Shown in pieces: positions 1 through 7,038 of a DNA stretch of 64,000 nucleotides. The stretch covers positions 623,077-687,076 of the forward strand of contig NZ_BFBB01000003.1 of the NCBI RefSeq assembly GCF_003114855.1. The letters are read 5' to 3'. Origin of the DNA: Leptospira ryugenii. GTDB lineage: Bacteria; Spirochaetota; Leptospiria; Leptospirales; Leptospiraceae. The notes beneath the pieces were generated by a model, which was not told the DNA's origin, ran no database searches, and saw only the letters and a list, made by a program, of their open reading frames with translations. How positions within the stretch are numbered: position 1 is the first letter of the stretch; the number at the start of each line of letters is the position of its first letter. Both the position numbers and the translations under genes were made by a program.

Positions 1-860
1 TTGGTCCAATTGGAGCCATCAGAACTTCGGAGAATCGCCCCATTGCTTCCAACCGCGACGAACTGCCTATCTCCAAAACAAATTCCGAACAGATTTTCCA
101 CCGCATTTGAGCTTACAGATGTCCAGTCAAGCCCCGATGAGGATCTGACTATGGTTCCACTCGCTCCTACTGCTACGAAGGTTCCCGAACCAAAGGCGAC
201 GTCTCGTAAGGACGGCACCGAGGAGATTCCGGTTATAGAAGAACTACTCAAAACAAGGGTCGTTACGATAAAACTAGAAGATAGAATGGATGCACGACTT
301 GAAGCATTGCTCCCCACAAGGATGAGGCGGTTCGAATTGGCCGCACTCCCAAAATAGCCTGCCGAAGTACTGAAAGCAGAACTACTGATAAGAGTGGATG
401 AGTCTGACCATCTCCCAGAGGTAGCGGTGAATGAGTAGATACCAAAAGCTACGCTATAAGAAGATAAAAAATTTCCGATTCCATAAAGGCCAGAGGTAGA
501 GTTGAAGGTTGTGCTAATGTCATTCCACGTAGATGCATTTGTCGACTCGTAGTACTTTGTGTTCGCAATAACAGTGTAGACGTCATTTCTAAACCCAATA
601 TCATAAACAAGTTGTTGCGTAGGAAGGTTTTGTTTTGTCCAACTTTCTCCATCCGTGGATTCATAGATTTGACCTAAGGTTCCTGTTGCAAAGAATTTTC
701 CATTTAAAAATCGTACTCGCTGGAAGGAGACGTCCCTTCGGTTCAAAAGGTAAAGTAGAGCAAACAATCTAGTGGCTGGGTCAACTTCCTGTTTCTCAGG
801 TACACACTGTATAAACACAGAAAGGATGGGAATGAGGACTAAACACTTTAAACGTAACAT
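1..860 (-). CDS. Lipoprotein with Ycf48/BNR-like repeats, 3' end outside window
   Basis: Lipoprotein of unknown function, cut by the window edge; 286 codons are visible. The ATG at 858-860 has a GGAG box 6 bases upstream. Residues 1-19 form a lipoprotein signal ending in VFIQC, with Cys19 as the likely lipidated residue. The body carries repeats of the form F-V-A-V-G-x-x-G-x-I-x-x-S-x-D-G-x-x-W (for example FVAVGSNGAILRSSDG near the visible end and FFATGTLGQIYESTDG near the start). These resemble Ycf48/BNR-type propeller blades. The family suggests a surface or periplasmic beta-propeller; ligand and role are unknown. Confidence 0.8.
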   Translation of the reverse strand, partial: MLRLKCLVLIPILSVFIQCVPEKQEVDPATRLFALLYLLNRRDVSFQRVRFLNGKFFATGTLGQIYESTDGESWTKQNLPTQQLVYDIGFRNDVYTVIANTKYYESTNASTWNDISTTFNSTSGLYGIGNFLSSYSVAFGIYSFTATSGRWSDSSTLISSSAFSTSAGYFGSAANSNRLILVGSNASSRASILSSSFIVTTLVLSSSSITGISSVPSLRDVAFGSGTFVAVGASGTIVRSSSGLDWTSVSSNAVENLFGICFGDRQFVAVGSNGAILRSSDGSNWT

Positions 861-1053
861 AGGCTTCTCCATATTTTGCATAGGTCCTATGATACTCGCT
901 TTGCGATAAGAATCGTCCTAGGTCATGATACTGAACGAAAAAATGAAAGAGGACGGATCCTTTTTTGGGCTACTTTTGGATTTGAAACCCAAGGTGGCTT
1001 TTAGTCTACTCATGGTTTGTTGTCGTTTGATTGAACTAAGGCTACAATGCCGA

Positions 1054-1153
1054 AAGAGTCGCGGACTCACCGGACTAGCTTGCAGCGCCCTTGAATAAAA
1101 AAAGCGTTCAATCTCTTGAACGCTCTGTTAACAATGATGACGAACCCGGCGAC
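1054..1153 (-). repeat. Repeat unit A: 5S rRNA 3'-tail fragment plus terminator
   Basis: About 100 bases nearly identical to 1208-1307. Bases 1136-1153 match the last 18 bases of the 5S gene at 1471-1488 (complement). They are followed on the minus strand by a perfect 9-bp hairpin AGCGTTCAA-TCTC-TTGAACGCT (1103-1124) with a T-run, which is an intrinsic terminator. It looks like a leftover of a tandem 5S duplication whose body was lost. Confidence 0.7.
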
Positions 1154-1162
1154 AATGCCGGA

Positions 1163-1194
1163 AGATCTAAAGCAAGACACCTTGCTTTAGATCT
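1163..1194. repeat. Perfect 14-bp inverted repeat, 4-base loop
   Basis: AGATCTAAAGCAAG (1163-1176), loop ACAC, then its exact complement (1181-1194). It lies between the two 5S-tail repeat units. There is no T-run on either side, so it is not an obvious terminator. It could be a cruciform, an RNA processing stem or a small repeat element. Confidence 0.75.
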
Positions 1195-1207
1195 GAGGCA
1201 GCGACCG

Positions 1208-1307
1208 AAGAGTCGCGGACTCGCCGGACTATCTTGCGGCGCCCTTAAATAAAAAAAGCGTTCAATCTCTTGAACGCTCTATTAACAATGATGACGAACC
1301 CGGCGAC
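1208..1307 (-). repeat. Repeat unit B: 5S rRNA 3'-tail fragment plus terminator
   Basis: Second copy of unit A, 154 bases away, with the same terminator hairpin at 1257-1278. Its 5S-like tail is longer: 1290-1315 matches the 5S gene over 26 bases before diverging into a GC-rich stretch that holds the 12-bp palindrome GGGCGCGCGCCC (1344-1355), unlike the surrounding sequence. Confidence 0.7.
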
Positions 1308-1437
1308 GTCCTACTTCCACCCTCACGCGCTCTTCCGCTCCGCGGGCGCGCGCCCAAGCCTCGCTCCCTATGGGTCGCGAGTCTATCATTTCGCGAACAA
1401 TTTAGCTAAGAAGGGTTCGCTCTAACTTATTTACAAT

Positions 1438-1466
1438 AAAAAAGCCAACCTGACGGTTGGCTTTTT
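1438..1466 (-). terminator. Intrinsic terminator after 5S rRNA
   Basis: Stem AAAGCCAACC / GGTTGGCTTT with loop TGAC (1441-1464). A-runs on one side and T-runs on the other let it act in both directions. It sits just after the 3' end of the 5S gene on the minus strand. Confidence 0.85.
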
Positions 1467-1478
1467 GTATGATGACGA

Positions 1479-1595
1479 ACCCGGCGACGTCCTACTCTCC
1501 CATTGAGCGAACCCAATAGTACCATCGGCGATGAGAAGCTTGACTTCCGTGTTCGGAATGGGAACGGGTATGACCTTCTCTCCATAATCACCAGG
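1479..1595 (-). rRNA. rrf: 5S ribosomal RNA
   Basis: Minus-strand 5S rRNA of about 117 bases. It begins near CCTGGTGATTATGGAGAGAA and contains the conserved core CCCGTTCCCATTCCGAACAC and the 3' part GAGAGTAGGACGTCGCCGGG. The two ends pair (CCTGG..., ...CCGGG). No 16S or 23S gene is adjacent, which fits the scattered rRNA genes known from Leptospira. Ends are estimated to within a few bases. Confidence 0.93.
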
Positions 1596-1609
1596 AGTAA
1601 ATACCATGA

Positions 1610-1638
1610 TTTCTAGGAATCCCGGTTCGTCAACGCAA
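1610..1638 (-). promoter_or_regulatory. Candidate promoter for 5S rRNA
   Basis: On the minus strand TTGCGT (1633-1638) and TAGAAA (1610-1615) are 17 bases apart, placing the start of transcription about 10 bases before the mature 5S end. The match to consensus is only moderate. Confidence 0.35.
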
Positions 1639-1674
1639 TTGAAAAAAAAAGAGAATCCGTAATGAAAAGAGGGT

Positions 1675-2199
1675 ATGGGAAAAGCAAGGAAAGAAAAGAT
1701 TGCCAGAGCAGTCACCATCGCCATCTTGTTTGTTATGTCTGGACTGATAGAACCTTTGGTAACGACTGATTCTTTCACAATCCTAGGTTTATTGATTCGT
1801 ACTTCGAATGCAGAAGACAAAGCACCCAAAGACATCCCAGCAGTGTATTCAAAATTCTATAAAGAAGACTTTCCCAAGAAATTGGACCTAGTGAGACGAT
1901 TTGATCCCCTCTATGCAGTCTATTTTAATTATGAATCGGATGAAACGGGAACCTATGACTTTATCCTAGGTTATGCGGTCCAAGAGAGCCAAGACCCTAT
2001 CTATGGATTGACCAAAGTACAAATTCCCAAACAAACAGGTCGGTATTTTGCCATCCAACCAGGTGCTCCCGAAGATGTTGTTCCTAAATTTTGGAAGGAG
2101 ATTTGGAATCGAAAGGAAGTGCACGCCTTACGGTCATTTCAGTATGACTGGGAGGAGTATTCCGAAGCAGGAATCAGAGTGTTTTTATCTTCTACCTGA
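1675..2199 (+). CDS. GyrI-like / AraC effector-binding domain protein
   Basis: Stand-alone small-molecule-binding domain of the GyrI/SRPBCC-like type found at the C-terminus of MerR and AraC regulators. The core from residue ~32 (FTILGLLIRTSN) through IPAVYSKFY and the later F-x-L-G-Y-x-V motif matches this family; no DNA-binding domain is present. The first ~20 residues are not typical. The ATG at 1675 has GAGGG only one base away, and an in-frame ATG at 1735 would give a more usual N-terminus but has no clear ribosome site. The 3' end overlaps the convergent PrsW-like gene by 61 bases. The ligand is unknown. Confidence 0.7.
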   Translation: MGKARKEKIARAVTIAILFVMSGLIEPLVTTDSFTILGLLIRTSNAEDKAPKDIPAVYSKFYKEDFPKKLDLVRRFDPLYAVYFNYESDETGTYDFILGYAVQESQDPIYGLTKVQIPKQTGRYFAIQPGAPEDVVPKFWKEIWNRKEVHALRSFQYDWEEYSEAGIRVFLSST

Positions 2200-2915
2200 G
2201 CTTTCACGTACAACCTCCAATCTTTCACAACCCATACCCAAATCCCAACAAAGAGCGCAGTTGCAACCCACATTCCAAAAATAGAACCTGGAATCAAAAG
2301 AAAATCCACAACACCATGCTGCATGATTGCAATAAAAAATGCAAAGAGTAGGTAATACAATCTCTCCTTACCTTTTTTTGCATTTGATTTGAGTAAAAAA
2401 AGTGCGAAACATACATTTATTAATAGATGTATGTTTGATGAGTGAGTGAGCCTTCCCAAGAACATTTCAAATTTTCTCATGGATTGCTCTCGACTAATGT
2501 ATTGAATGTTCTCAGTAAGCGCAAAACCAAACGCAACAAATGCGGCAATCAATACAACTTCAGTACGAAACTCCTTTTTTTCTCGCCGAAATGCAAAGAG
2601 AAAACTCAATATCAGGATAAAGCCAATTTTAAATGTCTCCTCCATCATACCCGCTTCTATGAAAGACAAATGAGCAGTTGATGTTAATAAGCTTACCTTC
2701 TTTTTGGGAGTAAAATCTGTTTGAGGCCATAAAATGGGATGCAACCAAATGATAATCACCGTACTCAACCAGCCTAAGGCAAGTGCAACCAAAACCATGA
2801 CTCGAGTCTTATTTGTTTTGGGTAAAGAGTAAGAAAACCAAATCGCGAACACCCATGGCAAAATGGATACTAGACCCAAAAGATAATCAATGGATTCAAT
2901 GTTCAATTCTTTCAT
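2139..2915 (-). CDS. PrsW-family intramembrane metalloprotease-like protein
   Basis: Polytopic membrane protein of 258 residues with the hallmark motifs of PrsW-type proteases: E-E-x-x-K (Glu92-Glu93, MMEETFK), the TEN motif (ALTENIQY, ~133-140), two histidines at 158 and 163, and H-x-x-x-D (His200, Asp204). These are the expected metal and catalytic residues of the family, so an active protease is plausible. In Bacillus, PrsW cleaves an anti-sigma factor; no such partner is visible here. Its ATG overlaps the stop of the upstream TonB-like gene by 4 bases, so the two are probably co-transcribed. Confidence 0.8.
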   Translation of the reverse strand: MKELNIESIDYLLGLVSILPWVFAIWFSYSLPKTNKTRVMVLVALALGWLSTVIIIWLHPILWPQTDFTPKKKVSLLTSTAHLSFIEAGMMEETFKIGFILILSFLFAFRREKKEFRTEVVLIAAFVAFGFALTENIQYISREQSMRKFEMFLGRLTHSSNIHLLINVCFALFLLKSNAKKGKERLYYLLFAFFIAIMQHGVVDFLLIPGSIFGMWVATALFVGIWVWVVKDWRLYVKAQVEDKNTLIPASEYSSQSY

Positions 2916-4723
2916 TCGTCTATCTCTTCCATATAACGCCCGTCAAACATATAAACCATTTCTTTCTGCAGAGGAGTTGGCACATAATTTGGATCTACTG
3001 GTCCATTCCAAAAGAGTTCTGTTACACGAATCGAACCTTCTGATTCAGGGGGTGGCATCAGCGGTCCCATTCTCTCGACCAACTCCAATGTCAATCGATC
3101 TTGGTCCGGATAATTGGATCCTTCCACTAATTCTACATCGATGATGTCTCCGTCCTTAGTGATGGTATAGGCAACAACGCTTGAATATGGTTGAGGAGCT
3201 TTTGACCAATACTCAAGGTAAGATTCTGGGACTCTCATTTTAGCAGAGATATAATTGGAGTAAGTCGGTGGTACCTTTTTACCACGAATCTTCTTTATAT
3301 AGCCTGATTTGGGGCCATTATCGGATAGTTTTTTATCTGATATTTTTTCTCCATTCTCTGTCTTTGTCTCATTCCCAGTATAGACACCCCCATTCAATCC
3401 TTTTGTGGTATCCGGAACATTTGGATCTATAAAATAGAATTCCATTTTTTCTGGCTGGAAATGACTTGCTTGGTCACTCTTTTCTTTTTTCTTCGCTGAA
3501 TTTCTCTGCAAGGAAATCGGGATGATAAAGACCAAACAAAGTAAAATGAAATGGAAAAGAAGTGAGAGCGGCAGGATATTTCGAAATCCCTTTCTAACTC
3601 CCGAAGCAAACACTGGCTCCTTTTCATCATCAGACTGAGCTTTTTTATAACCTAAGTTCTGTAAGGTAAAACTTTGGCTGAGTAAATGCCGTGAGTAAAG
3701 GTATATAAAAATAAACGCCAAAATGCTAATAGCCAGGTACATAATGTTCTGAGAGGATACAAAAAAATCCTTATCACTAATCCCAGGCTTTAAGCCCATG
3801 GAGCTCAAGAACTGAATGCCAAAGATAGGAGAGAGATACGAAAAACTCCAAACCGCAATAAAGAGCCAGAGAAGTAATGATATAAAGAGAATCGGAAATC
3901 CTCTCCAGAAATCCTCTAAATAAATATGACCGTACCCAGGCAATATCGCCTCACGGATGCTAGCTGCTTTTTTTACTTCTAATTCCTTCAAGAAGGGGAT
4001 TTTTTCGCGGTTCAAATACTTTTGCCGCCAAGTTTCTTTGAGACGAATCCCATTCTGGTATCTCAAGAGCACTCGAGCATATAGGCTCGGCAATTTATTT
4101 CGGTTTAAGCTCAGTAATAGGATTTGGACACTCAACAAATAGTTAAACAAAAATCCTTGTATAGATTTTAAGAGTACTGTTGGATTTCTGGGATTTGGAG
4201 GGGAGATAAATTCACCCAAAGCCTGGAAAGCGAAGCTTAAAAACAGAGATAGAAAAAAAACCAAAAAGAAATGATCCAATCTGGAATCTCGAATCTGATT
4301 TTGGTTTCGCAATTTTTTTTCAGGGAAAAGTAAGGCATAGTGGGCTTCCCTTTTCACCTTACGTTTGCTATGTCTCAGTGATGACAAAACATAGTTGGCA
4401 AACAGAAGAATCCCTACACAGAGTACAAAAATTCCGATTATTCCGTTTTTGACCGCAGAATCATTAAGAAAGAAATTTATCTGCATTTCATTCTCTAAGC
4501 TGTAGTGAATGAAAAGCTCCAATGGAAAGAATAATCCAATACAAACGAAGTATGTTGCGATCAAAAGAAGAGCTTTCGCTCTCAAACTGAAGGTTCTAGG
4601 ATATAAAAATAAAACACCAAGCGGTAGAAAAAAACTATAGGTGAATGCCGGGGAAAGCCATACCAAGAAACTAAGGCTTTTTTTGGTCCAATGGGGAGTG
4701 GGCGTGGAATTCGTTGGATTCAT
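2912..4723 (-). CDS. Polytopic membrane protein with TonB-like C-terminus
   Basis: 603-residue protein. The N-terminal two thirds holds several hydrophobic segments and a basic region before the motif ILPGYGHIYLEDFWRG. That motif resembles the LPGWGH modules found in two proteins at 36.7-39.4 kb. A further membrane segment is followed by a low-complexity polar linker and a C-terminal domain (AYTITKDGDIIDVELVEGS) typical of energy-transducer TonB C-termini. I chose the ATG at 4721-4723; a longer frame reaching 4843 would overlap the divergent glycyl-tRNA synthetase. The TonB part would act in the periplasm. It is followed directly by the PrsW-like gene. Confidence 0.65.
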   Translation of the reverse strand: MNPTNSTPTPHWTKKSLSFLVWLSPAFTYSFFLPLGVLFLYPRTFSLRAKALLLIATYFVCIGLFFPLELFIHYSLENEMQINFFLNDSAVKNGIIGIFVLCVGILLFANYVLSSLRHSKRKVKREAHYALLFPEKKLRNQNQIRDSRLDHFFLVFFLSLFLSFAFQALGEFISPPNPRNPTVLLKSIQGFLFNYLLSVQILLLSLNRNKLPSLYARVLLRYQNGIRLKETWRQKYLNREKIPFLKELEVKKAASIREAILPGYGHIYLEDFWRGFPILFISLLLWLFIAVWSFSYLSPIFGIQFLSSMGLKPGISDKDFFVSSQNIMYLAISILAFIFIYLYSRHLLSQSFTLQNLGYKKAQSDDEKEPVFASGVRKGFRNILPLSLLFHFILLCLVFIIPISLQRNSAKKKEKSDQASHFQPEKMEFYFIDPNVPDTTKGLNGGVYTGNETKTENGEKISDKKLSDNGPKSGYIKKIRGKKVPPTYSNYISAKMRVPESYLEYWSKAPQPYSSVVAYTITKDGDIIDVELVEGSNYPDQDRLTLELVERMGPLMPPPESEGSIRVTELFWNGPVDPNYVPTPLQKEMVYMFDGRYMEEIDE

Positions 4724-4784
4724 TTCGTCGCTATCTCTAGGAAAATACTTTGAATTTTGATGGAAAACAAAAAATTTGGTGCAT

Positions 4785-6185
4785 ATGGCACAGCCCAAAG
4801 AGAAAGAAGAACAATCCCTTAAGTCCATTGTAGCCGTCTCCAAACGGAGAGGTTTTGTATTCCCTGGTTCTGAAATTTATGGTGGTCTCTCCAATACATT
4901 TGACTACGGACCGAATGGAGTCGAAGTTTTAAATAACCTGAAACGACTTTGGTGGGAATATTTTGTCCACAGACGGGATGATATTTTAGGCCTAGACTCT
5001 TCCATTCTCCTCCACCCTCGGGTCTGGGAGGCCTCGGGGCATGTTTCGAATTTCAATGATCCTTTGATGGATTGTAAAAAGTGTAAAACACGCCTTCGGG
5101 TGGATAAATTCTTAGAAGACAAAGAAGGCGATGGTGCTGCCACTGGGAAAAGTTTAGAAGAACTTACCAACCATATCAAAGAAAAAGGATATGCCTGCCC
5201 GAGCTGTGGTTCGGTGGGTACATTTACAGAGGCACGTCAATTTAACCTTATGTTCAAAACAGCTCATGGTGCTTCAGAAGAAGGAGCTATGGACATATAC
5301 TTGCGTCCAGAAACCGCACAAGGGATCTTTATCAATTTTAAGAACGTAAACCAAATCTCTCGCAAGAAGATCCCATTTGGAATCGCACAAATTGGCAAGT
5401 CCTTCCGAAATGAAATCATGGCTCGCCAATTTATCTTTAGAACTCGAGAGTTTGAGCAAATGGAGATGGAGTTTTTCTGTGAACCTGGAACGCAGAAAGA
5501 ATGGTTTAAGTATTGGGTGGACTACTGCATGAACTGGCTCACCAATGTAGTAGGCTTAAAGGCGGAAAACCTACGCGTGCGGGAACATGCCAAAGAAGAA
5601 CTTTCATTTTACAGTGACTCGACTAGCGATATCGAGTATAAGTATCCATTCGGTTGGGGAGAACTATGGGGTGTAGCTTCAAGAACCGATTATGATCTTA
5701 CCCAACATGAGTCGTTTTCCTCGGAAGACCTAAAATACCATGATTTAGAGGCCAAAAAGAAATACCTTCCTTATGTCGTTGAACCAGCATTAGGTCTCAA
5801 TCGATTATTTTTAGCGGTTATGTGTGATGCTTATGAAGAACAAACCCTAGAAAAAGAGGATATCAGAACTGTGCTTCACTTTGGGAAACGTGTTGCCCCT
5901 ATGAAAGTGGCTATTTTCCCTTTGATGAAAAAAGATGGCTTAGATGCGAAGGCAAAAGAAATCTACCAAGACCTGCTACCCCATTGGTATGTGGATTATG
6001 ATGAAAGCGGTGCCATAGGAAAAAGATACCGAAGGCATGACGAGATCGGAACACCTTTCTGTGTGACAGTGGATTATGATACCTTACAGGATGGAACGGT
6101 CACAATACGTGAACGTGATTCCATGAAACAGGAAAGGATTGCCATTACTTCTTTAAAGTCCTATCTCTTCGAAAGGATACTGTAA
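4785..6185 (+). CDS. glyS: Glycyl-tRNA synthetase, alpha2 (dimeric) type
   Basis: Charges tRNA-Gly in the cytoplasm. It is the eukaryote/archaeal-like single-chain class II form, not the alpha/beta form. Visible signatures are the N-terminal KRRGFVFPGSEIYGG, zinc-ligand pairs CKKC and CPSC, RPETAQGIF, the motif 2 region FRNEI...FRTREFEQME, and motif 3 (ALGLNRLFLAV). The C-terminal anticodon-binding domain runs from about residue 370. I prefer the ATG at 4785 (MAQPKEKEE) to the TTG at 4776. The gene is divergent from the TonB-like gene, and the next frame begins at its stop codon. Confidence 0.95.
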   Translation: MAQPKEKEEQSLKSIVAVSKRRGFVFPGSEIYGGLSNTFDYGPNGVEVLNNLKRLWWEYFVHRRDDILGLDSSILLHPRVWEASGHVSNFNDPLMDCKKCKTRLRVDKFLEDKEGDGAATGKSLEELTNHIKEKGYACPSCGSVGTFTEARQFNLMFKTAHGASEEGAMDIYLRPETAQGIFINFKNVNQISRKKIPFGIAQIGKSFRNEIMARQFIFRTREFEQMEMEFFCEPGTQKEWFKYWVDYCMNWLTNVVGLKAENLRVREHAKEELSFYSDSTSDIEYKYPFGWGELWGVASRTDYDLTQHESFSSEDLKYHDLEAKKKYLPYVVEPALGLNRLFLAVMCDAYEEQTLEKEDIRTVLHFGKRVAPMKVAIFPLMKKDGLDAKAKEIYQDLLPHWYVDYDESGAIGKRYRRHDEIGTPFCVTVDYDTLQDGTVTIRERDSMKQERIAITSLKSYLFERIL

Positions 6186-6186
6186 T

Positions 6187-6657
6187 CTGATACTCAGAGA
6201 TATTGAAGAAAAAGACCGGCTCCAAACTATAGAGCTGGTCAATCAATTCTTCAGACAGGTCAACGAACTAAAATTAGACGGTCTTTTTAAGATTAGACCA
6301 AGAGCTGCTAGTAAATTCTCAGAAATCTATTTTAAATTGAAGGATACAGGAAAAGTGTATCTAAGAGGTGTATTTGTCGGGGAGGAACTTTGTTCGCTCT
6401 TACTTGGACGAATTGAAGAAAAACCTCACTTAGTTGAAGAGGTTTCTTTTTTTATCGATCTTGCGGTGACAAAAAATGGTAAAAAGAAATCGGGCTACAT
6501 GAAAGCTTTGTTAGCTGATTTAAATCTTTGGTGTCAAAACAAACAAATTCCGAGTATTGAGCTTCGGGCAATTCTCGCCAACCAAGATGCCATCTCTTTC
6601 TGGGATCATTCCGAGTTCGAAAGGTTCTATATTCGATACAGAAAACGAGTCATCTGA
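6187..6657 (+). CDS. GNAT-like acetyltransferase with non-canonical start
   Basis: Probable N-acetyltransferase. The frame is coding-like from directly after the glyS stop: L-I-L-R-D-I-E-E-K-D is a typical GNAT N-terminus, followed by VYLRGVFVGEELCS and SFFIDLAVTKNGKKKSGYM (the acetyl-CoA loop region). No ATG, GTG or TTG exists upstream of 6337 in this frame. AAAGGA at 6172-6177 lies 9 bases before CTG at 6187, so I place the start there; ATA at 6190 is the alternative. Starting at TTG 6337 would delete the first third of the fold. It may be a CTG start, a mutated ATG or a sequence error. Confidence 0.6.
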   Translation: MILRDIEEKDRLQTIELVNQFFRQVNELKLDGLFKIRPRAASKFSEIYFKLKDTGKVYLRGVFVGEELCSLLLGRIEEKPHLVEEVSFFIDLAVTKNGKKKSGYMKALLADLNLWCQNKQIPSIELRAILANQDAISFWDHSEFERFYIRYRKRVI

Positions 6658-6736
6658 GGCTTAAGAATTAGCCCAAGAATATTTTGTAGCAAAAAACAAA
6701 TTGAAATTTCTCTAGGGATGAAAACTCTATTCGAAT

Positions 6737-7030
6737 ATGGAATGGGAAAAAATACTTCGGGACGCTGTCAAAGACGGTTCCATCAAGGAACTTCATCTGA
6801 GAAAGGTTCCCTCTTTAAAGACTTGCGAGGACTGGAATAAGGTATCGGAGCTTGGTTTAGTGGACCATAAAACCAAATATGCCCATTATAAAGGCGGACT
6901 CGTGAAATACGGGGAAAGGCTTTTTTATGTATCCCAGGAACGACTCGACGCAGTATCCCCTTTCCGAAAATGGGATTTTAAAACAAAAATTAAGATTACT
7001 GACCCTGAAGTAACAGCTGATAAAAAATAG
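6737..7030 (+). CDS. Conserved hypothetical protein
   Basis: 97-residue soluble, charged protein (MEWEKILRDAVKDGSIKELH) with no motif I recognise. It has no signal peptide or membrane segment. The ribosome site before the ATG is weak. It is convergent with the XPB-like gene, whose stop is 8 bases away. No function can be assigned. Confidence 0.6.
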   Translation: MEWEKILRDAVKDGSIKELHLRKVPSLKTCEDWNKVSELGLVDHKTKYAHYKGGLVKYGERLFYVSQERLDAVSPFRKWDFKTKIKITDPEVTADKK

Positions 7031-7038
7031 ATCGAGAT

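Noticed and set aside
320..345. GGTTCGAATTGGCC as a tRNA T-arm
   Set aside because: No acceptor, D or anticodon stem around it; it is inside the lipoprotein coding frame. No tRNA gene was found in the window.
1..357. Plus-strand frame of 118 codons
   Set aside because: It is the shadow of the minus-strand lipoprotein frame, which has a signal peptide, lipobox and repeats.
1431..1835. 134-codon minus-strand frame
   Set aside because: It runs through the 5S rRNA gene and its terminator; no protein is plausible there.
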